38,302 nucleotides of DNA from Sinobacterium norvegicum (lineage in GTDB: Bacteria; Pseudomonadota; Gammaproteobacteria; Pseudomonadales; Sinobacteriaceae). Positions within the stretch are counted from its first letter, which is position 1. Every line of letters starts with the position of its first letter. The position numbers and the translations under genes are program-made. The notes under the pieces were generated by a model, which was not told where the DNA came from, ran no database searches, and saw only the letters and a program-made list of their open reading frames with translations. The DNA lies in NCBI RefSeq assembly GCF_923077115.1, contig NZ_CAKLPX010000009.1:1-38302 (forward strand). Direction: 5' to 3'. Shown piece by piece: positions 16,809 through 26,368 of the stretch.

Positions 16809-18935
16809 CTAGCCCAAGCGTTGAGTAAATGGCGGCAGTGAATTCAATATGGCCTTACCATAACGTCGCGTCAGCAATCGACTATCGAGAATCGCAACCT
16901 TGCCGGTGTCGCTTTCATTTCTTAACAAACGACCACAGGCCTGCACTAGCTTTATCGCCGCATCGGGCACGGTAATTTCCATAAAGGGGTTGCCGCCGCC
17001 GGCCTCCACCCACTCCGAAAGCGCGGCTTCAACCGGGTCATCCGGCACCGCAAAAGGAATCTTGGCAATCACCACATAGCGACAGTAATCGCCGGGCAAA
17101 TCAACACCCTCGGCCATCGAGGCGAGGCCAAAAATCACACTGCCAGCACCATCATCGATGGTTTTTTTGTGCTTGCTGATCAAGGCATGCTTACTGTAAT
17201 CATCCTGCAACAACACCTTTTCTCGAAATTCACTGGGCAGTTCAAAATACACATCCCGCATTTGCTTGCGGGATGAGAACAGCACCAGAGCACCCTCGGT
17301 GGCACCAAAACGCGATGGTAAGTCGTCGATAATCGCCTCGGTATGCGCCATGGCATTACTCGGGTCGGCGAAGTTAGGCACGATTAACTCGGCAGCCTGT
17401 GGGTAGTTGAACGGACTGTCGACACGCTGCATATTACTGTTGCGCGGCACCCCTGAGCGCCGAATAAAACGTTCAAAGTTACCCAGAGCCGTCAGCGTTG
17501 CAGAGGTGACCACAGCACCAAAACAGCGGCTCCACAGATGGTTATAAAGGGTGTGCGATGCCATAATTGGGCTGGCACAAATTTCAAAGTCCCCCGCCCC
17601 AGTATTATCGACATAGCTAATCCAACGCCCCATCGGCGGCTTGCCGGGTTCATCCTCAATAGCATATTGCAACCATAACTGAGCATTACCGTCAGCACGG
17701 TTACGCAACATACCCACCGCCGGGTACCACAACTCGGCCTCATGCTTGGGCAGATCACCGCCGTTATCCCCCATACTCTCATCGAGCTCTTTGAGGATTC
17801 GCTCAAAGCCTTCTGTTAGACGAATATAATCAGCTTTCAGCGATACCGCTATCTCGCGCAGCGACGCTGGAATAATGCCGTTATCAAAGCGGTGATGAAT
17901 ACCGTTGCGACTATTGCTCTCCGCGACATCGCCAAACAAGGGTTCAACCATCGCCTTGACCATTGTCGATTGCTCACGAAGGTTTTGGTAGGCTGGCGAC
18001 ATACCTTGAATAATACGGCCAATCTCACCCTGCACGCCGGCGACTTTGACTAAGTTGGCCATCGCCTTCTCAGCCTGCTCCAACCATTTGCGCGTTGAGA
18101 TTAAACGGCTGTGATGGGCGAAGTGCTGCAGCGCCTTATCGGGCAGATGGTGGCCTTCATCAAAGACGTAAATGGTATCCGCTGGCGCTGGCAAAATAGC
18201 ACCGCCACCAAGAGCCAAGTCTGCCAACACCAAATCGTGGTTGGTAATCACGCAGTCAACGTCATCAAGATTTTCCCGCGCCTTAAAGTAAAAGCAGTTC
18301 TTAATATGCGGACACTTGCGGCCGCTACACTGGTGATGATCCGAGGTCAGCGGCTGCCAATATTCCGCCTCAATACTGTCCTCCCAACTATCACGATCAC
18401 CATCCCACTGGTTGGCCGACAGTTTGCTGACCATCTGCTGATACAGCTGTTTTTGCTCATCGCCACTACTGGCTGCAATGACCTCATCAGGGTACAGCGC
18501 TGCCTGAGGGTTTTCCTCCCCCTCCATTGCCGACTCAAGCTTGCTTAAGCAAAGGTAGCGCCCTCGCCCCTTGGCTAGGGCAAACTGAAAGTCCATGCCG
18601 CTATGACGACGAAGGTCGGGGAGATCCTTGAGCACTATCTGCTCCTGCAGTGCCACAGTTGCCGTCGATATCACCAGTTTCTTATTCAAACTCTTGGCCA
18701 TATAAAGACAGGTCAGTGCATAGGCCAGCGTCTTGCCCGTGCCGGTGCCCGCCTCGACCACACAGACGTGATTGTCACCACTGCGCTCATCGTCGTCACC
18801 GCAATCTATGCCGCCAAGCGTCTTGGCGATCTCGGCAATCATGACCTTTTGTCCCCAGCGTGATATCAGCGATTTGTTCTCACACAGCGTACTGTAGTGG
18901 CTGCGAATATCATCTTTCTGGGCGGTGCTGAGCAT
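16809..18935 (-). CDS. dinG: ATP-dependent DNA helicase DinG
   Basis: A 708-residue XPD-like superfamily 2 helicase that unwinds DNA 5'-3', resolving R-loops and damage-linked structures. Walker A is EAGTGTGKT at 61-69 and Walker B is DEGH at 259-262. The four iron-sulphur cysteines are C129, C203, C208 and C214, the DinG pattern. The helicase C-terminal block includes VIFGLASMAEGVDLPG and the arginine-rich QACGRLLRNESDTG. All key residues are intact and the length is normal. No clear LexA box was seen upstream in 18936-19069, although in E. coli the gene is SOS-induced. It is the first gene of a pair with yqcC. Confidence 0.95.
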   Translation of the reverse strand: MLSTAQKDDIRSHYSTLCENKSLISRWGQKVMIAEIAKTLGGIDCGDDDERSGDNHVCVVEAGTGTGKTLAYALTCLYMAKSLNKKLVISTATVALQEQIVLKDLPDLRRHSGMDFQFALAKGRGRYLCLSKLESAMEGEENPQAALYPDEVIAASSGDEQKQLYQQMVSKLSANQWDGDRDSWEDSIEAEYWQPLTSDHHQCSGRKCPHIKNCFYFKARENLDDVDCVITNHDLVLADLALGGGAILPAPADTIYVFDEGHHLPDKALQHFAHHSRLISTRKWLEQAEKAMANLVKVAGVQGEIGRIIQGMSPAYQNLREQSTMVKAMVEPLFGDVAESNSRNGIHHRFDNGIIPASLREIAVSLKADYIRLTEGFERILKELDESMGDNGGDLPKHEAELWYPAVGMLRNRADGNAQLWLQYAIEDEPGKPPMGRWISYVDNTGAGDFEICASPIMASHTLYNHLWSRCFGAVVTSATLTALGNFERFIRRSGVPRNSNMQRVDSPFNYPQAAELIVPNFADPSNAMAHTEAIIDDLPSRFGATEGALVLFSSRKQMRDVYFELPSEFREKVLLQDDYSKHALISKHKKTIDDGAGSVIFGLASMAEGVDLPGDYCRYVVIAKIPFAVPDDPVEAALSEWVEAGGGNPFMEITVPDAAIKLVQACGRLLRNESDTGKVAILDSRLLTRRYGKAILNSLPPFTQRLG

Positions 18936-19069
18936 AGGAAAACCTAACCTGTTAATAGAGCGCTAATCGATGACTACATCTGCAGCAAAGTGCGGTATTA
19001 TATCACCGAAATATTCGACCATGCCGATAACATTCGCTTTCCATTCATCAAACGACAAGCATCCGTTAT

Positions 19070-21718
19070 ATGTTAAAAAAACTGTTCAGTTTCACTCGCA
19101 ATAAAGACGCCTCTTCGACTACCTCTGCGGTCAAACCCGTTGACAATCTCAATGAGAGCGTGCCGAAACAACGACAGCAATTGCTGAGCAGGCTCCGCCA
19201 GTGTGATGACAGCGAACAACTCAGCGAGATCGGCAGCAAGCTGGTTGACAACTCGCAACTCATCAACGATTTCATTGCCTCGCCACACCCTATGATCGCG
19301 CGCCTGGCTGCCAGCAGAATGACAACACAAAGTCTCACCAGCGAGCAAATCACCTCGCTGATCCAACTGCCCCATAGCCTGGCTTTTCAACAACTTTTCA
19401 TCGATCAATGTAACGATCAAGATCAACTGTTCATTCTTGCCAGCAATGGTCATAGCAGCGAAATACGTCAGCAGGCAACGGCGAGAATAAACAAGCCAGA
19501 GACACTGAAAAAAATCCTTGATGCCGTCGGGAATCGCGATAAAAAAGTTCGCCAGCAAATCAAAGAAATTCTTAACGCACTGAAGCAGCAAGAAAAAGAA
19601 CAGCAGCAGCTAGAGCAACAGGCGGACGACTTGGTGAAGCAGGCCCAGCACCTGGCAAGCAGTCACTGGGGGCCACAGCACAGTGGCAAGCTTCAGGTAT
19701 TAAAACAACACGGGGCGGCATTAGCCACCGACCTCAGCAGCCAGCAACAACAACATTTTAACGAGGCAGTTGCACAGCTCGAAGCCGTGCTGAAGACGCA
19801 ACAAGATCAGGCCGCCGCCGAGCTATTAGCCCAGCAGAAACAGACTCAACTGGCACAATTGGTTGCCGATGTTGAAGCCACAGTCAAACAGCTCGGCAAG
19901 GATTATCTACCAGCGCTGGGCCAACAATTTGACACGATTATCGATAGCATCGCCGGCCATAACAACGATCGGTTAACCGCCTTGTCGCAACAGTTGATGG
20001 CGATCAAGCAAGCCTACAGCCAGTTTCAGCTGCTCGAACCACAACTACAACAAAGCCATGACAAAGGCCTGCCAGCAGAAGCCGAGATACTGGCCAGCAT
20101 TAACTGGCCGGGCTTTGCCAAACCACCGGCACTGTTAGCCGCGTTAAGTACGGCCAAGCCTGAGCTCAAGAAAAGCCCCGTCACCATCGACAAAGAGCAG
20201 CTACAGCAGCTGTGTGACAAATTAGAGGCACTGTTAGATCAATGTGAGCTCGCCGTCGACAACAAGGATCTGACCCTTGCCAATCAACTCAGCAATAAGA
20301 TCCGTCAACAGTTTAAAAATAATGACGCGGTTAATACCAAGGCGCTGAACAATTATTGGCACCGCCTTAACAAGCGCGTCTACGAGCTGCGTGACTGGCA
20401 GAAATTCGCCAGCACCCCCAAGCGGCAAGAGCTTTGCCAAGCCATGGCAAAACTAGTCAACGACAACGGCGACTTACAATCACGCAGCGACAGTATCAAG
20501 CAGCTACAGGAACAGTGGAAACAACTCGGCAGTGACTATTCAGCCGAAGCCAATGAACTGTGGAGTCAATTTAAAGAAGCCGCCGATGCTGCCTACGCAC
20601 CGTGCAAAACGTATTTTGCCAATGCACAGCAACAGCGGGTTGAAAACGCGGAAAAGCGTCAACAACTGTGCCAACAACTTGAGCAGTACCTCAGTCAAAA
20701 TGATTGGCAGCAAAGCACTTATCAACAGATAGACAGCATCCAACAACAGGCCAAACAGGAGTGGCACTCACTCCACCCGGTAGAGAAGAAACGCCACAAG
20801 CCGCTGCAAAATCAATTCAACAAATTGATCAAAGCCCTCAATAATCATCGTCAGGCCAACCTCGATATTATTATTGAAGGTAAGCGTGCCTTGATTAACC
20901 AGGCCAAGGAGTTGCTACAAAGCGATGACTTAAACGGGGCGATTAATCAGGCCAAGGAGATACAAAGAAACTGGCAAAAGTTGGCCGTGCTCCCCCATGC
21001 CATCGACAAGAAACTATGGCATGAATTACGCGAGCAGCTCGACCCGCTATTCGACAAGCGCCAGTTGCACAAGAACGAGCGCGACCTCAAGCAACAACTG
21101 CACGCCGATCAGGCCAAGTTGATTATTGAGCAGCTACAGCAGCTTGCCGAGCTCGATGACCAGGCTCTCAAGGACAGCCGCGAACAGTTTGACCAGCTGG
21201 TTGAGCAGTACCGCAACACCGGCGGTCGCCCCAACCAAGCCTTTAAGAGCCAGCAACAGCTATTCCAGCAGGCCTGTGATGATTATCAACAAAGCCTCAA
21301 AGGTATTGGCAGTCGCCAGCAGCAACAGCAGTGGCAGCAATTTATCGACTTTGTTGCCCTGCTCAATAAACGCGACCGAGGTGACACAGACAGCCAAGAC
21401 CTGATCGATCAGCAGTGGCAACAGCTGACACTGGATAACGACTGGCGACTGGCGGTTGGTCAACGCATCAGCGAGGCCGCCTCACCTCAGGCCGATGAGC
21501 AGTATCAGCACCTCTGTATTGAGCTCGAACTGCTGTTAAATATTGCCAGCCCTGAGACCGATCAAGCGCTGCGACTAACCCTGCAAATGGAGAAATTAAC
21601 CCAGGGGCTTGGCCAGCAAGGTCGCAGCAAGCAGCAGCTCATCTTACAATGGTTCAGTTGGCCTGCCTGCGCCAATTTATCGCTGCAACAGCGCTTCGAT
21701 GCGATGGTGGCACAGTAG
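19070..21718 (+). CDS. Large Gln-rich DUF349 domain protein
   Basis: An 882-residue protein that looks cytoplasmic, with no signal peptide or membrane helix. It is strikingly rich in Gln, Leu, Lys and Ala. After a HEAT-like N-terminal part (about 25-170), residues from about 170 to 870 are predicted almost wholly helical. Several DUF349-like units with the W-K-x-L-G pattern occur, for example EQWKQLGSDYSAEANELWSQ near 485 and RNWQKLAVLPHAIDKKLWHE near 630. DUF349 proteins have no firm biochemical role that I can state. Many bases are CAR codons in runs, so the DNA is repetitive but not exactly repeated. It is divergent from dinG and ends at a long terminator. Confidence 0.85.
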   Translation: MLKKLFSFTRNKDASSTTSAVKPVDNLNESVPKQRQQLLSRLRQCDDSEQLSEIGSKLVDNSQLINDFIASPHPMIARLAASRMTTQSLTSEQITSLIQLPHSLAFQQLFIDQCNDQDQLFILASNGHSSEIRQQATARINKPETLKKILDAVGNRDKKVRQQIKEILNALKQQEKEQQQLEQQADDLVKQAQHLASSHWGPQHSGKLQVLKQHGAALATDLSSQQQQHFNEAVAQLEAVLKTQQDQAAAELLAQQKQTQLAQLVADVEATVKQLGKDYLPALGQQFDTIIDSIAGHNNDRLTALSQQLMAIKQAYSQFQLLEPQLQQSHDKGLPAEAEILASINWPGFAKPPALLAALSTAKPELKKSPVTIDKEQLQQLCDKLEALLDQCELAVDNKDLTLANQLSNKIRQQFKNNDAVNTKALNNYWHRLNKRVYELRDWQKFASTPKRQELCQAMAKLVNDNGDLQSRSDSIKQLQEQWKQLGSDYSAEANELWSQFKEAADAAYAPCKTYFANAQQQRVENAEKRQQLCQQLEQYLSQNDWQQSTYQQIDSIQQQAKQEWHSLHPVEKKRHKPLQNQFNKLIKALNNHRQANLDIIIEGKRALINQAKELLQSDDLNGAINQAKEIQRNWQKLAVLPHAIDKKLWHELREQLDPLFDKRQLHKNERDLKQQLHADQAKLIIEQLQQLAELDDQALKDSREQFDQLVEQYRNTGGRPNQAFKSQQQLFQQACDDYQQSLKGIGSRQQQQQWQQFIDFVALLNKRDRGDTDSQDLIDQQWQQLTLDNDWRLAVGQRISEAASPQADEQYQHLCIELELLLNIASPETDQALRLTLQMEKLTQGLGQQGRSKQQLILQWFSWPACANLSLQQRFDAMVAQ

Positions 21719-21734
21719 CGGTTAAATTACCGAC

Positions 21735-21778
21735 AAAAAAATACCCCGGCTGGCTTAGGCTAACCGGGGTATTTTTTT
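21735..21778. terminator. Strong bidirectional terminator
   Basis: AAAAAAATACCCCGG and its exact complement form a 15-bp stem around a 14-base loop. It serves both the DUF349 gene and the convergent acyltransferase gene, whose stop is 18 bases beyond. Confidence 0.93.
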
Positions 21779-21796
21779 GTCACTCAAGCGCAGAAA

Positions 21797-22963
21797 CTAT
21801 ACGTGATCAGCTCCTTTTTTTATCTGCCGCTCTAAACAATAGGAGTACATCTTCAGCGCATACTCCTGATGCTGTTCTGGCATCGCCTTAATACGTGCGG
21901 TAAACGACGACTCCTTCGCCGCCATATCCTCAGCACTAAATGGCACAGTCGCAGAGCCAAAATTCAGCGCCGGTGGATGACCATGCAACAGTTTATAGGC
22001 AATCGCATTGCTCTCATGTAGTACATAGTTATTCACTATCTGGCGGTCGATTTCTTCTGCCACCAGTTCTGGGCCACTGTACTCACCACTGACAACCTCA
22101 CCGAAGGCGACATGGACATGGCCTTTTTGACCGGCAATGCCCTGGGCAATACTGTTGATATCTTCCTGTTCAGCCTTCTGATACGCGCCCTCTTCATCGA
22201 GAGTATACAATTCGTTGGCCTTGGCCGCATCGAGCGGGTCGAGCTCATAGGAAATCGATACGGGGACAATATTGAGTTCATTCACCGCGTCGCTAAAGGT
22301 TTGTGTCTTTCGGTTCTGACTAATCGTCAGCATCTTGATAATAGCCGGCTCGGTGGCATCCCAACCATTCTTTGCCCGCCCCTCACGGTGAGCAATCCAG
22401 ACATTGGAATCCTCCTCCGTAATCGAATAGCGAATGTATTCCGAAAGCTGTTTAAAGGCCGCCAGCATCTTGCGCGGTGCCTTCTCGGAGCGGTTAACGA
22501 TAAAGCTCTTATTCAAGCGCATCAGAGCCGACACATACTCCTTGGTCAGCAGGTTGTCGCCGATGGCAATGCGTGCCGTCGGTGAGTCTTCCTGCCACAG
22601 GGCATAACTGACAAAAGCAGGGTCAAGGGCGATATCGCGGTGATTACTTAACAGACAATAGCGCTTATTCGGGTCAAGTTTATCCAGGCCAGATATCGTA
22701 AAGTCTGTCGTCGTCGACTTGACCATATGCTCCATGTACTTTTTCACAACAAGCTGAAAGCTATCGACATCGTTTACCGATTTCAGCTGACTGTTTAACC
22801 GCCAGCGAACCAGTGGCTTAATCAGCCAACCTAATTTTTGCTCGGCCTTGGGGAATTTCAACTTGGCGATAGCAGTTAGCAGCTCGTCGTTATTCAACAC
22901 GCCGTCGAGAACGTCGCGTACTTCCTCGTCGCGATAAGGCCGGATATCTCTGTACTTATCCAT
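21797..22963 (-). CDS. PlsC-like glycerophosphate acyltransferase family protein
   Basis: A 388-residue protein of the lysophospholipid acyltransferase superfamily. The first motif is SNHRDIALDP with H108; the second is the EGR in HREGRAKNGW at about E194, equivalent to the FPEGTR block that binds the phosphate of glycerol 3-phosphate. The spacing after the histidine is H-x5-D, not the canonical H-x4-D, unless the aspartate directly after NHR serves. It probably transfers acyl groups to a lipid at the inner membrane, but has no obvious membrane helix, so it may be peripheral. ATG 22963 is chosen because AAGGAA lies five bases upstream; the frame is open to 23020. The substrate is not known. 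Confidence 0.75.
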   Translation of the reverse strand: MDKYRDIRPYRDEEVRDVLDGVLNNDELLTAIAKLKFPKAEQKLGWLIKPLVRWRLNSQLKSVNDVDSFQLVVKKYMEHMVKSTTTDFTISGLDKLDPNKRYCLLSNHRDIALDPAFVSYALWQEDSPTARIAIGDNLLTKEYVSALMRLNKSFIVNRSEKAPRKMLAAFKQLSEYIRYSITEEDSNVWIAHREGRAKNGWDATEPAIIKMLTISQNRKTQTFSDAVNELNIVPVSISYELDPLDAAKANELYTLDEEGAYQKAEQEDINSIAQGIAGQKGHVHVAFGEVVSGEYSGPELVAEEIDRQIVNNYVLHESNAIAYKLLHGHPPALNFGSATVPFSAEDMAAKESSFTARIKAMPEQHQEYALKMYSYCLERQIKKGADHV

Positions 22964-23066
22964 ATTTTCCTTCACTACTGTATTTGCTATAAAATGCGCG
23001 CACCATACCCGAAATTGCACTATTTTTCACCTAAAACAGTGTTTCGACACTGCAAACCGGATCACA

Positions 23067-23549
23067 ATGCATAAAAGAACACTTCAAGCAGGCCGGTGTT
23101 ACTGCGGCTTACCCACAGACTATAGCCTGTGCTGCGGCCCGCTTCACCGCGGCGCGGCGCATGCTGAAACCGCCGAGCAGCTGATGCGTTCACGCTACAG
23201 TGCCTGCTGTCTTGACCTTGTTGACTACCTCATCGACACCACCCATGCGTCGACAAAGGCCAGCTATCAACCACAGGAACTGGCTGATTGGCTGCAGCAA
23301 AGCCAGTGGTGTTCACTGCAAATAGTCAGCAGTAGCAATGGTGGTGGCCACAGTGACCATGTGGACTTTGTTGCCTACCACCAAGAAGATAAGCAATTAC
23401 TGCAGCACCGCGAATACTCTCTATTCAAACGCGATGCTGACCAGCACTGGTATTTTGTCGGCGGCGAACATCGCAACGACATTGCCATTGAGCGCAATCA
23501 AAGCTGCCCCTGCGGCAGCGGCAAAAAACACAAAAAATGCTGTTTATAA
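23067..23549 (+). CDS. ychJ: YchJ family SEC-C metal-binding protein (UPF0225)
   Basis: A 160-residue protein of the YchJ family. An N-terminal cysteine cluster (CYCGLPTDYSLCCGP) and a C-terminal SEC-C motif (CPCGSGKKHKKCC) both look able to bind zinc, and the middle has the NTF2-like block LMRSRYSACCLDLVDYLIDT. The function is unknown in the literature I recall; SEC-C motifs also occur at the SecA C-terminus. The gene starts divergently from the acyltransferase and lies six bases before the DUF3549 gene, so the two are probably co-transcribed. Confidence 0.88.
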   Translation: MHKRTLQAGRCYCGLPTDYSLCCGPLHRGAAHAETAEQLMRSRYSACCLDLVDYLIDTTHASTKASYQPQELADWLQQSQWCSLQIVSSSNGGGHSDHVDFVAYHQEDKQLLQHREYSLFKRDADQHWYFVGGEHRNDIAIERNQSCPCGSGKKHKKCCL

Positions 23550-23555
23550 GGCACT

Positions 23556-24641
23556 ATGATGACCCAAGAAAACACAACACCACAGACGTTACAGCAGTTA
23601 TTTAGCACTCTGGGACTCAACCTCAATTGCTACGATATTGGCCGTCATATCCAGCCAATACCGAGCGCCGTCTGGCAGAGCTTCGAACAGATTCAACGCG
23701 CTTATCCACAGCCCTATATGCGCCACGCATGGCTGGCGTTGGTTATCGACGACGGTACCGCACAGATGCTGGCCAACCCCATGCTATGGTTTGTACGCCT
23801 GCCCCTCGATGAGTTTGGCCTGCTTGAGGCCGCCAGCCGAGAACATTTTATGGGCGCTATTCTCCATCGTTTGGGCCGACAGATGGAACAACTGCAAGCC
23901 GATGGACAATCTGTCGACTTACTCGAGGACAACCCTTTTGTCTTTACCCCATCTGAGGACAAACTGGTACAGCTGCATGCAATCCTACGCCGAGATTTAA
24001 AACTCGGGCAAAGCGAACACTATACCGCCGCTATCCACTACCTTGAAAACTGCCAGAATAAGACTCACCGTGATCAATGGCAGCAACTCGAGCTCGCCGG
24101 ATTTGCTGACATTGCCGCCAATGTACAGCAACACCAGCGCTTATTATCGACGACAATCCCACAGCTACCCCTGCCTGTTCTGGCGGCACTCTGCCAAAGC
24201 CTTGAGAATCACATGGTCAATAGCGAGGTCAGCCAGGCCATTGGCAAACGCCTGACGGCTTACCTAAAAAACGATGAACTCGATCCCTCACTGGCCGCCA
24301 CCCTGTTAAGAGGCTTTAGCCAAAGCCAGGACCTGTTACTGGTGCAAAGCCTGTTAATCGACGTGCTATCCCATGAGGTCGGCGAGAATGCCGAGCTACT
24401 GGCCACGCTGAGTTCTCGCTTCCACCTGATGCTGGCCGATAGAGAGCTGTGCACCCTGTATTTGGAGCGATTAGCCAACAGCTTGTCCGCCAGCGCTAGC
24501 TTTACTCAACTGGTCGCAGAGCTACTCACACTGCCGGCCACCAAACCGACACTGTTATTCTGCCTCCAGCGTGATAATCGCTCAGAAAAATTGCGCCACG
24601 CAGTAGAGCAATTGCTACAAAAAATCCGCGCGGCCGATTAA
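23556..24641 (+). CDS. DUF3549 family protein
   Basis: A 361-residue, probably cytoplasmic protein of the DUF3549 family, judged from the N-terminal pattern (LQQLFSTLG, YDIGRHIQPIP, YMRHAWLALV) and the long helical C-terminal half. No catalytic motif, signal peptide or membrane helix is visible. Residues 190-355 look like a HEAT- or TPR-like helical repeat array. AAGG lies eight bases before the first of two tandem ATGs. It follows ychJ closely and is followed directly by the tRNA-fMet promoter, with no separate terminator visible. Function unknown. Confidence 0.75.
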   Translation: MMTQENTTPQTLQQLFSTLGLNLNCYDIGRHIQPIPSAVWQSFEQIQRAYPQPYMRHAWLALVIDDGTAQMLANPMLWFVRLPLDEFGLLEAASREHFMGAILHRLGRQMEQLQADGQSVDLLEDNPFVFTPSEDKLVQLHAILRRDLKLGQSEHYTAAIHYLENCQNKTHRDQWQQLELAGFADIAANVQQHQRLLSTTIPQLPLPVLAALCQSLENHMVNSEVSQAIGKRLTAYLKNDELDPSLAATLLRGFSQSQDLLLVQSLLIDVLSHEVGENAELLATLSSRFHLMLADRELCTLYLERLANSLSASASFTQLVAELLTLPATKPTLLFCLQRDNRSEKLRHAVEQLLQKIRAAD

Positions 24642-24654
24642 ATGAAAATAAGTG

Positions 24655-24682
24655 TTGACGGTTGTCGTTAAATCCGTAGAAT
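24655..24682 (+). promoter_or_regulatory. Promoter of tRNA-fMet
   Basis: TTGACG (24655-24660), a 16-base spacer and TAGAAT (24677-24682) are followed by the GC-rich discriminator GCGCCCC, the hallmark of stringently controlled stable-RNA promoters. Confidence 0.85.
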
Positions 24683-24720
24683 GCGCCCCCGTAGACAGCA
24701 ACAACGTCTGCCAACATTGA

Positions 24721-24797
<77 letters not shown>

Positions 24798-24803
24798 TAT
24801 TTT

Positions 24804-24837
24804 AAAAGCCAGATTAGCTTGCTAATCTGGCTTTTTT
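24804..24837 (+). terminator. Terminator of tRNA-fMet
   Basis: AAAAGCCAGATTAGC and its exact complement flank a TT loop, followed by a T run to 24837. The stem is 15 bp with no mismatch. Confidence 0.92.
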
Positions 24838-24861
24838 CGTTACACGGGATATAGAAAGATC

Positions 24862-24923
24862 GTCGGGCTCAGCTAGCATAAAGGCGGCGAAGGTCGTCAT
24901 TTCAAATCCTGTTCCCGACACCA
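24862..24923 (+). pseudogene. Decayed tRNA-like remnant
   Basis: This 62-base segment keeps the tRNA-fMet features GGTCG and TTCAAATCCTG and ends in ACCA, but lacks a D-arm and an anticodon arm. GTCGGG at its 5' end can pair with CCCGAC before the ACCA, giving a six-base closing stem different from that of tRNA-fMet. The T stem no longer pairs. It cannot be a standard tRNA. Confidence 0.6.
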
Positions 24924-24929
24924 TATTTT

Positions 24930-24963
24930 AAAAGCCAGATTAGCTTGCTAGTCTGGCTTTTTT
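24930..24963 (+). terminator. Second copy of the tRNA terminator
   Basis: The same 15-bp stem as the first copy with a single change (A to G) that leaves a G:T pair, followed by a T run. On the minus strand it could also end the secretion-operon transcript, whose last stop is at 25005. Confidence 0.8.
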
Positions 24964-25004
24964 CGTTACACGGGATATAGAAAGATCGCCGGAGCCAGCT
25001 AACA

Positions 25005-26357
25005 TCAACGCTCACTGAGCGCCGCATTCTTGGTTTTTAGAATGGGTTTTAGCAGATAGGCCATAATAGTTTTCTTACCGGTTAGAATACCGGCTTCAAC
25101 CGTCATACCGGGGATGATTGGTAAATCCTCATCGCCTCGGGTCAAGAAGGTTGAATCGGTAAGAATTTTGGCCAGATAAAAACTATTGCCTTTTTCATCA
25201 GTAATCGTGTCGGGGCTGAGATTGACAACCTCGCCCTTAAGGTCACCGTGAATGGAAAAATCATAGGCTGTCACTTTCACCGAGGCACGCTGGCCGGGGT
25301 GAATAAAAGCGATATCTGACGGCCTGACCTGAACCTCGACCATCAGTTGATCTTCAAACGGTACAATTTCGATCAGGTCCATACCCGGCTGAATAATGCC
25401 GCCAATGGTATGTATATTTATCTGCTTTACCGTCCCCTTGACTGGCGCCAACACCAGAGTACGTTCCACCCGATCATCTAACGCACGCGAGGTTTCCTCC
25501 ATTTGCGACAACGTCGCCTGCGCCTCGTTCAGCTCAGCCTGGGCCGACGCCTTAAACCTCAGGCTGACTGATTCCAGTGCCGCCTCCACCTCGTTGAGTT
25601 CGGCGGCCACCCTGGGTATCGCGATCTCGGTTGCCCTTCGCTCTCCTCGCATATCATTCAAGCTGCGCTCCAAGCGAATCACATCAACCTGCGAAACAGC
25701 GCCTTTTAAAATCAACGGCTCTGTTAAACGATATTCCTTGGCCAGTAATTTCTCATTACTTTTGAGTTTTCCTAATCGACTATTAAGCTCTTTCAATTCC
25801 AAATTTTTCTGAGTAATTTTTTCTGTTGCCACGAACACTTGGTTGTTATATTCAAAACGGCGGGATTGATACAGCGAGTACTCGCGCTGATAAAACAGAT
25901 CGGCATCCTCTGACGGCGTGGCAAACACCACACCCTTTGACTCTGCCTGCAAACGTTTCACCTTAGTACGCAAGTAAGCCAACTGCAGCCCCGTCTCTCG
26001 CATGGTTGATGAAAAACGGGTGTCATCTATACGCAGCAGTGGCTGCCCCTGCTCAACAACTTCTCCCTCATAAACCAATAGTTCAGATAATATTCCGCCT
26101 TCTAGGTTTTGAATAATCTGAATATCTTTCGACGGCACTACTTTACCAAGGCCGCGGGTGAACTCATCCACCTCAGCAAAACTTCCCCAAAGAACCAACA
26201 CAATAAAAATTAAAAAGATTAGGCGAAATAATTTTTGCGGCCCGTGCGGTGTTTTCTCTATCAGCGCCTCACTGACCGAACTCATATAAGGAAGGTCTTG
26301 CTCTGATATAGAGTCGTCCTGTGGGAATATTCGATTGACGATTGTTGACCACTGCAT
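25005..26357 (-). CDS. Type I secretion membrane fusion protein (HlyD/LapC-like)
   Basis: A 450-residue periplasmic adaptor. A short cytoplasmic N-terminus is followed by one membrane helix at about 42-62, a lipoyl half (QIIQNLEGGILSELLVYEGEVVEQGQPLLRID), a long coiled coil at about 110-300, the second lipoyl half (LVLAPVKGTVKQINIHTIGGIIQPG), and beta domains to the end. It bridges the inner-membrane ABC exporter and an outer-membrane TolC-type pore. It starts 11 bases after the exporter stop, so the two are one operon; GAGA precedes the ATG. The pore gene is absent from the window. Confidence 0.92.
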   Translation of the reverse strand: MQWSTIVNRIFPQDDSISEQDLPYMSSVSEALIEKTPHGPQKLFRLIFLIFIVLVLWGSFAEVDEFTRGLGKVVPSKDIQIIQNLEGGILSELLVYEGEVVEQGQPLLRIDDTRFSSTMRETGLQLAYLRTKVKRLQAESKGVVFATPSEDADLFYQREYSLYQSRRFEYNNQVFVATEKITQKNLELKELNSRLGKLKSNEKLLAKEYRLTEPLILKGAVSQVDVIRLERSLNDMRGERRATEIAIPRVAAELNEVEAALESVSLRFKASAQAELNEAQATLSQMEETSRALDDRVERTLVLAPVKGTVKQINIHTIGGIIQPGMDLIEIVPFEDQLMVEVQVRPSDIAFIHPGQRASVKVTAYDFSIHGDLKGEVVNLSPDTITDEKGNSFYLAKILTDSTFLTRGDEDLPIIPGMTVEAGILTGKKTIMAYLLKPILKTKNAALSER

Positions 26358-26368
26358 AGTATTCTCTT

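Noticed and set aside
19070-21718. DNA repeat array in the DUF349 gene
   Set aside because: The repetitiveness comes from Gln codon runs and has no fixed period.
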